64,000 nt of DNA from Tolumonas lignilytica (GTDB lineage Bacteria > Pseudomonadota > Gammaproteobacteria > Enterobacterales > Aeromonadaceae), in contig NZ_AZUK01000001.1 in assembly GCF_000527035.1 (NCBI RefSeq), positions 2,058,001 to 2,122,000 of the forward strand. The letters are read 5' to 3'. A model generated the notes under the pieces. That model worked only from the letters and a program-made list of their open reading frames with translations, was not told where the DNA came from and did not search any database. Shown piece by piece: positions 1 to 8,118 of the stretch. Position 1 is the stretch's first letter. Every line of letters starts with the position of its first letter. The translations under genes were made by a program, and so were the position numbers.

Positions 1-1
1 G

Positions 2-205
2 ACCGGGGTTGTGCTGGGCGAAATGCTGGCGGGAGATCGCCACTCAGAAACAGTGATCTATCGCGAGCGACGTGAGGATTTGCCACCGAAAGAGGATATC
101 CCCTCTTTTGATGGCAGCACGGATGGAAGCGACAGTGCCTGGGATGAGGATAACAGCTCATTCGATAGCGGTAATGATAGTGGTAACGATGACGCCTGGT
201 CTTGA
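2..205 (+). CDS. C-terminal tail of an unidentified protein (5' end outside window)
   Basis: The reading frame is open from the first bases of the window, so this is the end of a longer gene and the internal GTG at 11 is probably not the start. The visible 67 residues begin with a short hydrophobic piece and a basic stretch, then become a low-complexity tail rich in Asp, Ser, Gly and Asn, ending DDAWS. The next gene, a PspA/IM30 homologue, begins 41 bp downstream on the same strand and may share a transcript. I do not recognise the family from this tail and assign no function. Confidence 0.55.
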   Translation, partial: TGVVLGEMLAGDRHSETVIYRERREDLPPKEDIPSFDGSTDGSDSAWDEDNSSFDSGNDSGNDDAWS

Positions 206-246
206 TGGATCAGGGTTATAAGAAAACTGAATAATCGGAGAACGGT

Positions 247-918
247 ATGTCAGGTATTTTGGATAAATTGTCCCGCACCATTAAAGGGTTGGCCAATGAT
301 GCTCTGGATTCAGTGGCTGATGCAGGACGCGATGCCCGCCAAATCGTGAGGGAACTGGAAGCTCAGATCCAACAGGCAGAAAGTGCCTTGCTGGATGTGC
401 GTGCAGAATATGAATTGATGTTGAGTGGCAAAGAGAAAACTGCTCAGGAAGTCGCCCGTTGGGATGGTCTGGCGCGTCAGGCGATCACCGGTGGGGATGA
501 TGGTTTGGCGCGGGAATGTCTGGCACGTAAACAACAGTTTGCGGCGACGTTACAGCGGGAAAGCGAGCAGCTTGCGCAATATGAACCGTCGGTGCGGGAG
601 CTGGAAAGTCGTATTGCGGAGTTAAAACAACAGCATGAAGCGATGCAGCAGAAAATTGAATTGCTGGAAGCCCGCAGCCATATGGCCGCGGCACAGGAAA
701 AAGCTGCAACGGCGATCAGCGGTATTGGCGGGGATTCGTTGATCGCCGACTTTGATAAACTGGAAACGCAGGTCGAAAAACAGGAAGCGCGTGCCAGTGC
801 AGCCAGTTCGCTGGCACAACAACAGAAAGGCGATGATCTGGAGCAACGCATTAAAGCGCTGCAGCACAGTGATGTCGATGATGAACTGGCTAAATTAAAA
901 TCGGAAATGGGGCGTTAA
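247..918 (+). CDS. PspA/IM30 family protein
   Basis: A 223-residue protein that is almost entirely helical and charged, starting MSGILDKLSRTIKGL. The opening resembles the amphipathic N-terminal helix of PspA/Vipp1/YjfJ proteins. The body has long coiled-coil heptads (for example the LESRIAELKQQ region) and many Gln, Glu and Ala, and the length is close to the family's usual 220-230 residues. Family members bind membrane inner leaflets, form oligomeric scaffolds and respond to envelope stress. A GGAG ribosome-binding site lies just before the ATG. No pspF, pspB or pspC lies nearby, so this is more like the YjfJ branch than classical PspA; that placement is an inference. Confidence 0.85.
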   Translation: MSGILDKLSRTIKGLANDALDSVADAGRDARQIVRELEAQIQQAESALLDVRAEYELMLSGKEKTAQEVARWDGLARQAITGGDDGLARECLARKQQFAATLQRESEQLAQYEPSVRELESRIAELKQQHEAMQQKIELLEARSHMAAAQEKAATAISGIGGDSLIADFDKLETQVEKQEARASAASSLAQQQKGDDLEQRIKALQHSDVDDELAKLKSEMGR

Positions 919-940
919 TGTGCATTCGTGTGGATTGATC

Positions 941-3463
941 ATGAAAAAAGCCGTGATTACAGCTTTTCTGGCACTTGTCTGTTGTTATGCCGTGCCATCT
1001 TTTGCGGCGACTGATAAACGGATCGATCCGAATACCGTGCAATGGTGGGGGCCGGCCTATCGGTATCCGCAAGCCGGCTGGATCAATATTCATATCGAAG
1101 GTGAGCCGCATGAACGTGGTGTGCAGCATGGCCGGTTATTGGCACCGGAAATTGCGGCCTATGTGCAGGCGTTAGCGCAGTTTTACAATCCCAAATCGCC
1201 AGAAGATGGTTGGGATAAAACGCGTGATCTGGTTAAAGCGCTGTTTTTAAGAGGGTTTACACCAGAACAACTGGAAGAGATGGATGGTATTGCCGTCGGC
1301 GCCAGTGCCAGTGGCGCTCAGTTTTTCGGGCGTCATCTGGATATCATTGATATTGCTGCGCTGAATCTGACGAATGAAATCGATTCGCTGAATGATGCTC
1401 TGGCGGCGACACCTAATGGCCTGGATCCGGTGAAGAGCGCAGGTGGTGAAGCGGTGGCGGGTAGTCTCCATCCGTCACATGGACCGGTGCGTTGCGATGC
1501 GTTTGCCGCGGTAGGGTCGGCGACGAAAGATGGCAAGGTGGTCTTCGGTCATATCACCATGTTTGATTTGCTGCCTGGTAACTACTACAACGTATGGCTG
1601 GATGTAAAGCCGAGCAAGGGCCATCGCTTTGTCATGCAGACCACACCGGGCGGTATTCACAGTGGGATGGATTACTCCATTAATGATGCGGGGCTCCTGC
1701 TCAGTGAAACCACGGTCGGGCAAACCAGTTTTGAATCCCGCGGTATCCCGCTGGCGGCGAGAATTCGCCAGGCACAGCAGTATGCCGACAACATTGAACA
1801 GGCAGCGTCGATTCTGACCACCAACAGCAATGGTTTATCGACGACCGAGTGGATTCTGGCCGATGTGAAAAAGAATGAAATCGCGCTGCTGACGCTGGGG
1901 ACTCATGAACACAAGCTGTATCGCAGCAGCCAAAAAGAGTGGATTGCCGGGGCAGAAGGTTTCTACTGGAGTAATAACAACACCAAAGATCGCAACGTGC
2001 GTCTGGAGACAGTGGCCTCGATGGATGGACGTCCTTCAGATGTGGCCGCGTTGCATCCGGTGAAACGAGATGCGCTCTGGTTACAACTCTATGAACAGAA
2101 TAAGGGCAAGATTGATACTGATTTTGCTCGTCAGGTACTGACCAATCCTGAAATTGTGTTATCTACCTCCGTGGATGCCAAATACACCACCAGTGACATG
2201 GCACAGCAGTTCCAGACATGGGCGACATTCGGACCTTCTGTTGGAGTGGTTCGTTATCCGTCGGTGACAGATCAACAAGATACCCCTGTCATTAAACCGT
2301 TGGTGAGCAACCCTTGGGTGGTGCTGGGCAATGATGCGCCGATAAAGGCACATTCCCAGAAAATAGCGGCGGATCTGCACGATCCAAACGATCCGGTGAT
2401 TCCAGCCGCGCCGCAGGATGAATCGGAACCGGATACCGAGCCGGCCTGGCATGGCACGTTATTACCGAAAAACGATGCCGATATCTGGCTGACCACCGCA
2501 TTTGCCAATTACGAACGCATTGTCGCGCTGGAAAAAAACTTAACGCAGAAGGCCTCCTCCCACAAACTGAGTCAGCATGACGTGGATACGCTGGCGGTGA
2601 AACTCTTTCTTTATCGCGCCCGTTATGAACTGGCGGTTCGAGCCGGACAGGACTTCCCGTTATCGCAGACCAAGGCCAATTTCCGCGATGACAAATGGTA
2701 TGACGTCGTATCAGGAAAAGGGGTGTTGGTAATGCATGCCTTGCGCAGCGAACTGGGTGAGCAGCATTTTGATAAATGGATGGATGAATTCGGTCTGGCG
2801 CATGCAGGTCAGGAAGTCACTACCGGGCAATTCAAGTCGTTTCTGGAGAAAAAGAGCGGTAAGGATCTGAGCACCTTTTTCCATGACTGGCTGGATAAAA
2901 CAGGTATGGCTAAACCGGTCATTACCGATCAGAGCGGATTGCCGCTGTACACCTATGGTTCTCCGTTTACGATTTTCACGTTTGATTCCGAGGTAGAGCA
3001 ATCGTTGATTGTTTACGGTACGCAGGATGAGGAAGTGGCGAATAAGGAAGCGGCCCAGGTGCTGCAAAAGGCATTGCAGCGGAGAAAACATCATATTGTG
3101 GCACCGATCATGGCGGATCGGGATGTGACGGCCGCCGATCTGCAGCACCACCATCTGTTGCTGATCGGGCGACCTGACAGCAATAGTATTGTCGATCGTT
3201 TCAAAGGTGAAATGCCAGTGACGTTTGGGCAGCACTCATTCCAGATCCGGGGGACAACCTATGCCCATCCTGAGAGTGGGCTAATTCTGGCGGCAGAAAA
3301 CCCACTGAATCGGCGTTACTCCATGGTGCTGGTGGCGGGTTTGAGTTCGTTGGGAACCTTGACGGTCACCCAGCAATTTTCCGAAGGTGCCCTGACGAAT
3401 GGCCCTGTTGCCTTGCTACCGTATAACCAGGGTGAGATTGACTTCGTGCCGAAGCAGCACTGA
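941..3463 (+). CDS. Exported C45-type acyltransferase/hydrolase with M1-like C-terminal region
   Basis: About 840 residues with a clear signal peptide at residues 1-23 (MKKAVITAFLALVCC then AVPSFAA), so periplasmic or secreted. The N-terminal half has the layout of C45/phospholipase-B-like Ntn hydrolases: an early G(V)QHGRLLAPE motif and a Cys-Asp-Ala-Phe motif at about residue 185 (PVRCDAFAAVGSAT) where autoproteolysis would expose the Cys nucleophile. Residues of roughly 590-670 resemble the helical C-terminal part of M1 aminopeptidases (KGVLVMHALRSELG ... SGKDLSTFFHDWLDK), but no HEXXH zinc site is visible. The end is probably a small beta domain. A GTG at 920 is in frame, but the ATG at 941 gives a canonical signal peptide. 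The substrate cannot be told from sequence. Confidence 0.75.
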   Translation: MKKAVITAFLALVCCYAVPSFAATDKRIDPNTVQWWGPAYRYPQAGWINIHIEGEPHERGVQHGRLLAPEIAAYVQALAQFYNPKSPEDGWDKTRDLVKALFLRGFTPEQLEEMDGIAVGASASGAQFFGRHLDIIDIAALNLTNEIDSLNDALAATPNGLDPVKSAGGEAVAGSLHPSHGPVRCDAFAAVGSATKDGKVVFGHITMFDLLPGNYYNVWLDVKPSKGHRFVMQTTPGGIHSGMDYSINDAGLLLSETTVGQTSFESRGIPLAARIRQAQQYADNIEQAASILTTNSNGLSTTEWILADVKKNEIALLTLGTHEHKLYRSSQKEWIAGAEGFYWSNNNTKDRNVRLETVASMDGRPSDVAALHPVKRDALWLQLYEQNKGKIDTDFARQVLTNPEIVLSTSVDAKYTTSDMAQQFQTWATFGPSVGVVRYPSVTDQQDTPVIKPLVSNPWVVLGNDAPIKAHSQKIAADLHDPNDPVIPAAPQDESEPDTEPAWHGTLLPKNDADIWLTTAFANYERIVALEKNLTQKASSHKLSQHDVDTLAVKLFLYRARYELAVRAGQDFPLSQTKANFRDDKWYDVVSGKGVLVMHALRSELGEQHFDKWMDEFGLAHAGQEVTTGQFKSFLEKKSGKDLSTFFHDWLDKTGMAKPVITDQSGLPLYTYGSPFTIFTFDSEVEQSLIVYGTQDEEVANKEAAQVLQKALQRRKHHIVAPIMADRDVTAADLQHHHLLLIGRPDSNSIVDRFKGEMPVTFGQHSFQIRGTTYAHPESGLILAAENPLNRRYSMVLVAGLSSLGTLTVTQQFSEGALTNGPVALLPYNQGEIDFVPKQH

Positions 3464-3484
3464 GCATGAACCTCGCTAAATCAG

Positions 3485-3512
3485 GATCCCCGCAATGCGG
3501 GGATCTTATTTT
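3485..3512 (+). terminator. Rho-independent terminator after the C45 hydrolase gene
   Basis: A perfect 9-bp stem (GATCCCCGC / GCGGGGATC, loop AAT) is followed by TTATTTT, 21 bp after the stop codon. Confidence 0.85.
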
Positions 3513-3602
3513 GGGGCTCTGATTTGGTGCATGAATGCTGTCGTGACTTAATAATTGGTTTTAATTGACGCTTTTTTACCGGTGTTTACGGCTCATATTT
3601 GT

Positions 3603-3619
3603 TGGCGCATGGATTGCAT
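3603..3619 (+). promoter_or_regulatory. Candidate sigma-54 (RpoN) promoter of the guanidine operon
   Basis: TTGGCGCATGGATTGCAT carries GG at 3604-3605 and GC at 3616-3617, separated by exactly 10 bp as in the -24/-12 consensus TGGCAC-N5-TTGCA. The predicted start is near 3628, about 65 bp before the riboswitch core. A GGTGCA half-site resembling NtrC half-sites sits at 3526-3531, about 100 bp upstream of that start. RpoN/NtrC control would suit a nitrogen-scavenging operon. This is a motif match only. Confidence 0.55.
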
Positions 3620-3689
3620 AACTATTACTGTAACTGCACTTGATGATTATGGCGTGTTGACGCTAACTTCTGTGCCACAATTTGGAAAT

Positions 3690-3800
3690 GGATGACTAGG
3701 GTTCCGGTTTGGCTTGTGTGCTGAATGTCTGGTCCGAGAGTTGTCGACCTTCCCTGAAGGTTACACGGCGGGACAAAAACCCGGGAGACAGCGGCGCACA
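3690..3800 (+). ncRNA. Guanidine-I riboswitch (ykkC/yxkD class)
   Basis: The conserved core blocks of the ykkC guanidine-I aptamer appear in order: CTAGGGTTCCG at 3696-3706, GGTCCGAGAG at 3731-3740, and ACGGCGGGACAAAAACCCGGGAGA ending near 3788. It lies in the leader of an operon whose enzyme set is the known guanidine pathway. The leader continues to a strong ribosome-binding site (AGGGAGGG at 3836-3843) immediately preceded by CTCCC (3831-3835). No terminator with a U-run is visible between aptamer and start codon, so translational control is more likely than attenuation. Aptamer limits are approximate. Confidence 0.95.
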
Positions 3801-3847
3801 GCCATGATCTCTCGTATTTGACCTAACGTGCTCCCAGGGAGGGAAAC

Positions 3848-4924
3848 ATGAAAAAATCTTCATTCAGCTCGTCATTCCGCAAATGGCTCTGTGTTGGCCT
3901 GCTGCCGGTCTTTCTGTTTGGCTCCGTACCTGCATTTGCCAAAGAAAAATTCAAAGTTGCCTGGACGATTTATGCCGGTTGGATGCCGTGGGATTACGCG
4001 GCACAAAGCGGCATCATCAAAAAATGGGCGGATAAATACGGTATCGATATCGATGTGGTGCAGGTCAACGACTACGTCGAGTCCATCAACCAATATACCG
4101 CAGGTGGTTTCGACGGCTGCGTGATGACCAATATGGATGCCCTGACCATTCCGGCGGCGGGCGGTGTCGATTCTACTGCGCTGATCGTCGGCGATTATTC
4201 CAACGGGAATGATGGCATCGTGCTGAAAGGTAAATCCAGCCTGAAAGATATCAAGGGTCAGCCGGTGAATCTGGTGCAACTGAGCGTTTCCCACTATCTG
4301 CTGGCACGTGCGCTGGAAACACAAGGCATGAGCGAGAAAGATGTGAAGGTGGTTAATACCTCCGATGCAGATATTGTGTCTGCTTACACCACCAAAGATG
4401 TGACGGCTGCAGTGACCTGGAACCCGCTGTTATCTGAAATACTGAAACAGCCAGACAGCCATTTGGTGTTCGATTCCAGCAAGATCCCGGGTGAAATTAT
4501 TGACCTGATGGTGGTAAAAACCGACAAGCTGAAGGCCCACCCTGAACTGGGTAAAGCCCTGACCGGTGCCTGGTATGAGATCATGAGCGAGATGTCGGGT
4601 TCTGATGCCAAAGCCAAAGAAGCTCGTACTGCCATGGCCAAGGCATCGGGTACCGATCTGGCGGGTTATGATCAGCAGCTCAAAGCCACAAACATGTTCT
4701 ATCAACCAGCCAACGCGGTTTTATTTACCACCGATCCCCACCTGAAACTGACCATGCAGATGGTTGCCGAATTTTCCATGCAACATGGTTTGCTCGGCGA
4801 CAATGCACCTAGCGCGGAATCGATTGGGGTGGAAACACCGAGTGGCATTTACGGGGACAAAAACAACGTGAAACTGCGTTTTGACCCGAGCTACATGCAG
4901 ATGGCTGCCGACGGCAAGCTGTGA
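3848..4924 (+). CDS. ABC transporter substrate-binding protein, guanidine/urea-carboxylase operon
   Basis: A 358-residue periplasmic binding protein of the NitT/TauT (SsuA-like) type with a signal peptide ending PAFA around residue 31, followed by KEKFKVAWTIYAGWMPWDYA. It is the first gene after the guanidine riboswitch. Permease and ATPase genes follow at once, so the three form an importer. In this operon type the protein was long annotated as a urea transporter component; given the riboswitch and downstream enzymes, guanidine or a guanidine derivative is the more likely ligand. The ATG has a strong GGGAGGG site 5 bp upstream. Confidence 0.88.
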   Translation: MKKSSFSSSFRKWLCVGLLPVFLFGSVPAFAKEKFKVAWTIYAGWMPWDYAAQSGIIKKWADKYGIDIDVVQVNDYVESINQYTAGGFDGCVMTNMDALTIPAAGGVDSTALIVGDYSNGNDGIVLKGKSSLKDIKGQPVNLVQLSVSHYLLARALETQGMSEKDVKVVNTSDADIVSAYTTKDVTAAVTWNPLLSEILKQPDSHLVFDSSKIPGEIIDLMVVKTDKLKAHPELGKALTGAWYEIMSEMSGSDAKAKEARTAMAKASGTDLAGYDQQLKATNMFYQPANAVLFTTDPHLKLTMQMVAEFSMQHGLLGDNAPSAESIGVETPSGIYGDKNNVKLRFDPSYMQMAADGKL

Positions 4925-4948
4925 TCTTATCTGTTAAGGAGATAGGCG

Positions 4949-5779
4949 ATGGCCCGACTCATTAATCGTCAGCCGGATCGGTTAGGTCGTTGGATTTTGG
5001 CATTACTGCCATTCGTCCTGTTGCTGGTGCTTTATCTGCTAAGTTCAGAAGCACGTCTGGCAGTGAACCCAAACGATAAACTGTTGCCGTCATTCCCGAC
5101 GATTTTCGATGCCATCGTCAAGATGGCGTTTGAGCCGAATCGCCGCACCGGGGAGTATCTGCTGTGGGCGGATACGCTCTCCAGCCTCAGATTGCTGCTG
5201 CTGGGTGTCGGGATCAGTGCGTTGATGGGCCTGACTGTTGGGTTGTTGAATGGCGGGATCCCATTGATTCGGATCCCCTGTTCTCCGGTCGTTACCGCGT
5301 TATCGCTGATCCCGCCGATGGCGATCCTGCCGATTCTGTTCATCGTGTTTGGTTTGGGTGATTTGGCGAAAGTGATGCTGATTGTGATTGGGATCTGCCC
5401 GATCCTCATTCGTGATCTGCAGCTAAAAACCCTGAGCCTGCCGGAAGAACAGCTGATCAAAGCGCAGACACTGGGGGCATCCACCTCGCAGATCTTATTG
5501 CGCATGATGCTGCCACAAGTGCTCCCGCGTTTAATCGAAGCCATTCGTCTGACCTTGGGCAGTGCCTGGTTATTCCTGATTGCGGCGGAAGCGATCGCGG
5601 CAACCGAAGGCTTGGGTTACCGAATCTTCCTTGTGCGTCGTTATCTCGATATGTCGATCATCCTGCCGTATGTGGTGTGGATCACCCTGCTGGCGTTTGC
5701 GATGGACTGGATTTTAAAAGTGACCTCGCGGAAAGCATTTCCGTGGTATTTCGGTCGTAACGGGGAGGCGCAAGGATGA
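4949..5779 (+). CDS. ABC transporter permease, guanidine/urea-carboxylase operon
   Basis: A 276-residue inner-membrane protein with about six hydrophobic segments (for example LALLPFVLLLVLYLL near residue 20 and ILPILFIVFGL near 125). The EAA loop reads EEQLIKAQTLGASTSQILLRMMLPQVLP, typical of SsuC/TauC-type permeases, and is where the ATPase docks. It lies 24 bp after the binding protein gene with an AAGGAG site, and its last codons overlap the ATPase gene by 4 bp, a sign of translational coupling. A single permease gene implies a homodimer. Confidence 0.88.
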   Translation: MARLINRQPDRLGRWILALLPFVLLLVLYLLSSEARLAVNPNDKLLPSFPTIFDAIVKMAFEPNRRTGEYLLWADTLSSLRLLLLGVGISALMGLTVGLLNGGIPLIRIPCSPVVTALSLIPPMAILPILFIVFGLGDLAKVMLIVIGICPILIRDLQLKTLSLPEEQLIKAQTLGASTSQILLRMMLPQVLPRLIEAIRLTLGSAWLFLIAAEAIAATEGLGYRIFLVRRYLDMSIILPYVVWITLLAFAMDWILKVTSRKAFPWYFGRNGEAQG

Positions 5780-6564
5780 ATACCTCAATGCCCATCCTGC
5801 AGGCGAAGAACGTCTGGAAAGAATATGGCGATGTCTGTGTGCTGGAACGCATCAACGTCTCTATCAATGCGGGTGAATTTGTCACGGTGGTCGGTGCTTC
5901 TGGCTGTGGCAAAAGTACCTTTCTGAAATTGATCCTTGGCACCGAAGCGGCGACGCGTGGTGAGCTGTTACTCGATGGTCAGCCAATCCCACAAGAACCG
6001 GATGAACATCGTGGCATCGTGTTCCAGAAATATTCGGTGTTTCCGCATCTGACGGTGCTGGGCAACGTCATGCTGGCGGATGAATTTTCTCAATCGCCAT
6101 TCCTCGGCAAGCTGTTTGGTGCTGCAAAAAAAGCAGCACAGGAACGCGCCGAAGCCATGTTGGAACGGGTGGGGTTAAGCCATGCACTGAACCGTTATCC
6201 GAGCGAATTGTCGGGTGGCATGCAGCAACGTCTGGCGATTGCACAGGCACTGATGAAAAAGCCACGCATTCTGCTGCTGGATGAGCCATTTGGTGCGCTG
6301 GATCCGGGGATCCGTGGTGACATGCACCAACTCATTCGCGAGCTGTGGTTACAGCAACAACTGACCATTTTTATGGTGACGCACGACCTGAAAGAAGGGT
6401 TTGCGTTGGGCAGCCGGCTCTGGGTGTTTGATAAGACCCGCCATGATCCGCAGTCACCGCAACGCTATGGTGCACAAATTACGTATGACATTCCTTTACA
6501 GGGTGGAAAGCTGAACGCGGAACATGCGGCGCTGCTTCCACAACCAGAAAAAACGGAGCAATAA
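5776..6564 (+). CDS. ABC transporter ATP-binding protein, guanidine/urea-carboxylase operon
   Basis: A 262-residue ATPase with Walker A GASGCGKST at about residues 40-48, Q-loop FQKYSVFPHL, signature LSGGMQQR, Walker B ILLLDEPF and a switch histidine in MVTHDLKEG. It belongs to the SsuB/TauB group that energises NitT/TauT-type importers. It starts within the last codons of the permease gene (ATGA overlap) and ends 1 bp before the next start. It completes the three-part importer encoded right after the riboswitch. Confidence 0.9.
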   Translation: MNTSMPILQAKNVWKEYGDVCVLERINVSINAGEFVTVVGASGCGKSTFLKLILGTEAATRGELLLDGQPIPQEPDEHRGIVFQKYSVFPHLTVLGNVMLADEFSQSPFLGKLFGAAKKAAQERAEAMLERVGLSHALNRYPSELSGGMQQRLAIAQALMKKPRILLLDEPFGALDPGIRGDMHQLIRELWLQQQLTIFMVTHDLKEGFALGSRLWVFDKTRHDPQSPQRYGAQITYDIPLQGGKLNAEHAALLPQPEKTEQ

Positions 6565-6565
6565 C

Positions 6566-7288
6566 ATGGCCGAATTACTGTATGAAGATTCGCTGCCGGG
6601 TGGCAGCCACTGGTCACTGGTGATGCCTGCTGGCTCACTGCTGAAAATCACCGATGTTGAAGGCGGTGCTAACGTCGGCATGCTGTTCTACAACCCACGC
6701 AACCTGCTGGAGCGTTACAACGCGCCAGATACATTGAAGTGCCAGCACACGTTCAAACTGACGACGGGTCATTGTCTGTATTCCGATATGGGTCGTATTT
6801 TCTGCTCGATTGTGCAGGACGATACCGGTTGGATCGACTCTGTCGCCGGAACCACAAACAAAGCAAAAGTCGCGGCGCGTTGGGGCGAACGTGATTATCA
6901 ACATCAGCGTAATCTGTGGAAACAAAACGGTTATGACAGCTTCTTGGTAGAAGTGGCGAAATATGGGTTAGGTGCACGCGATTTGGCGGCGAACCTGAAC
7001 CTGTTTAGCAAAGTGTTCACCGATGAAGAAGGCAACATGAAGTTTGCGGCAGGTCATTCGAAAGCCGGCGACACCATCACGCTGCGTTTTGAAATGGAAA
7101 CACTGGTGGTGTTTAACACTTGTCCGCATCCGATGGATCCGGCAACAGAATATCCACGCAAACCAATTCAGTACGCACTCTATAAAGCCGATCCGGTAGC
7201 GGAAGATGATGTTTGCCGGATTTCTCGTCCTGAAAATGGTCGTGGGTTTGAAAATACCCGTCGTTATGTTTGCTGCGCTGGTCACTAA
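6566..7288 (+). CDS. DUF1989 protein UAAP1, probable carboxyguanidine deiminase subunit
   Basis: A 240-residue cytoplasmic protein of the urea-amidolyase-associated (DUF1989) family, with the family features ITDVEGGANVGMLFYNPRNLLERYN and NTCPHPMDP. Proteins of this pair were shown in other bacteria to act together as carboxyguanidine deiminase, turning carboxyguanidine into allophanate and ammonia. The start at 6566 is preferred over an in-frame ATG at 6524 because it follows the ATPase stop codon and has a CGGAGC site 7 bp upstream; the longer version would overlap the ATPase gene. The partner subunit follows 12 bp downstream. Which experimentally named subunit (CgdA or CgdB) this matches was not resolved. 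Confidence 0.87.
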   Translation: MAELLYEDSLPGGSHWSLVMPAGSLLKITDVEGGANVGMLFYNPRNLLERYNAPDTLKCQHTFKLTTGHCLYSDMGRIFCSIVQDDTGWIDSVAGTTNKAKVAARWGERDYQHQRNLWKQNGYDSFLVEVAKYGLGARDLAANLNLFSKVFTDEEGNMKFAAGHSKAGDTITLRFEMETLVVFNTCPHPMDPATEYPRKPIQYALYKADPVAEDDVCRISRPENGRGFENTRRYVCCAGH

Positions 7289-7300
7289 GGAGCTTTGGTC

Positions 7301-7939
7301 ATGATTAAGGAAAGTTTACTGAACCCTACTGATGTGGCGTATCGCGAAACCGTGATGGCAGGTGATTACTGGATGAAAGTCGTCAAAACTGGTCAGACGA
7401 TCCGCATTGTCGATTCAGAAGGTAATCAAGCGGCAGACACACTGTTTTATTCTGCGGCAAACCCAGCTGAGCGTTACAGCGCGGTGGATACCATTCGCGA
7501 ACAAGGCAATGTCTATCTGTCAGCTGGCACGATGCTGATGACGAATGAATGCAACCCGATGTTGGAAATTGTGGCGGATACCTGTGGTCGTCATGACACC
7601 TTGGGTGGCGCGTGTGCGACGGAAAGTAACCAAGTGCGTTATGACCTTGGCAAAAAACACATGCATGCTTGTCGTGACAGCTGGTTGCTGGCGGTGTCGG
7701 AAAACCCAGAGTTTGGCATGAGCAAACGCGATATCACGCACAACATCAACTTCTTCATGAACGTGCCTATCACGGCCGAAGGTGGTTTGACGTTTGAAGA
7801 TGGCATCAGTGCACCGGGTAAATATGTTGAACTGAAAGCGCAGATGGATGTCATCGTGCTGATTTCGAACTGCCCACAATTGAATAACCCATGTAATGCC
7901 TACAACCCGACACCGGTTGAAGTTTTAGTCTGGAATTAA
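7301..7939 (+). CDS. DUF1989 protein UAAP2, probable carboxyguanidine deiminase subunit
   Basis: A 212-residue DUF1989 paralogue of the preceding gene. Both share the phrase pattern near the N-terminus (here [20 protein letters not shown], there a matching ITDVEGG...LFYNP) and a C-terminal [17 protein letters not shown] that parallels NTCPHPMDP. The conserved Cys residues are candidates for metal or catalytic roles. The ATG at 7301 follows a strong AAGGAG site, so the TTG six bases earlier is rejected. It would form the heteromeric deiminase with the upstream protein, linking the carboxylase product to allophanate hydrolase. Confidence 0.87.
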   Translation: MIKESLLNPTDVAYRETVMAGDYWMKVVKTGQTIRIVDSEGNQAADTLFYSAANPAERYSAVDTIREQGNVYLSAGTMLMTNECNPMLEIVADTCGRHDTLGGACATESNQVRYDLGKKHMHACRDSWLLAVSENPEFGMSKRDITHNINFFMNVPITAEGGLTFEDGISAPGKYVELKAQMDVIVLISNCPQLNNPCNAYNPTPVEVLVWN

Positions 7940-8118
7940 ACTATATATCCCAAAGCAATTGATGATGCAGGAAGGTGGCAGACAACGCTACGGCAGCATT
8001 AAGTGCGAAGGTGGATTGAGCGCAAGGACGACCTTGATCGCCTCCCTGTTTTTCGCGGGACGACCCGCAGTCTGACGGAACGAATGTGTCTCCGGCAGCC
8101 TTGAACAGAGTTAGACTT
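7940..8118 (+). other. Unusual 179-bp gap inside the guanidine operon; possible repeat remnant
   Basis: All other gaps in this operon are 25 bp or less, so this one stands out. It begins CTATATATCCCAAAGCAATT and continues GATGATGCAGGAAGGTGGCAG. This recalls the edge of a family of imperfect-palindrome intergenic repeats seen in enteric and marine gammaproteobacteria (TATACCC ... TGCAGGAAGGCGGC). A GCGGG-ACGA-CCCGC hairpin lies at 8055-8068. No U-run terminator follows. Whether it is a repeat copy, an RNA-processing site or a secondary promoter cannot be decided here. Confidence 0.35.

Noticed and set aside
2711-3235. 174-codon minus-strand frame inside the C45 hydrolase gene
   Set aside because: It is antisense to conserved sequence and its translation is basic and low in recognisable motifs; no promoter or ribosome-binding site was seen.
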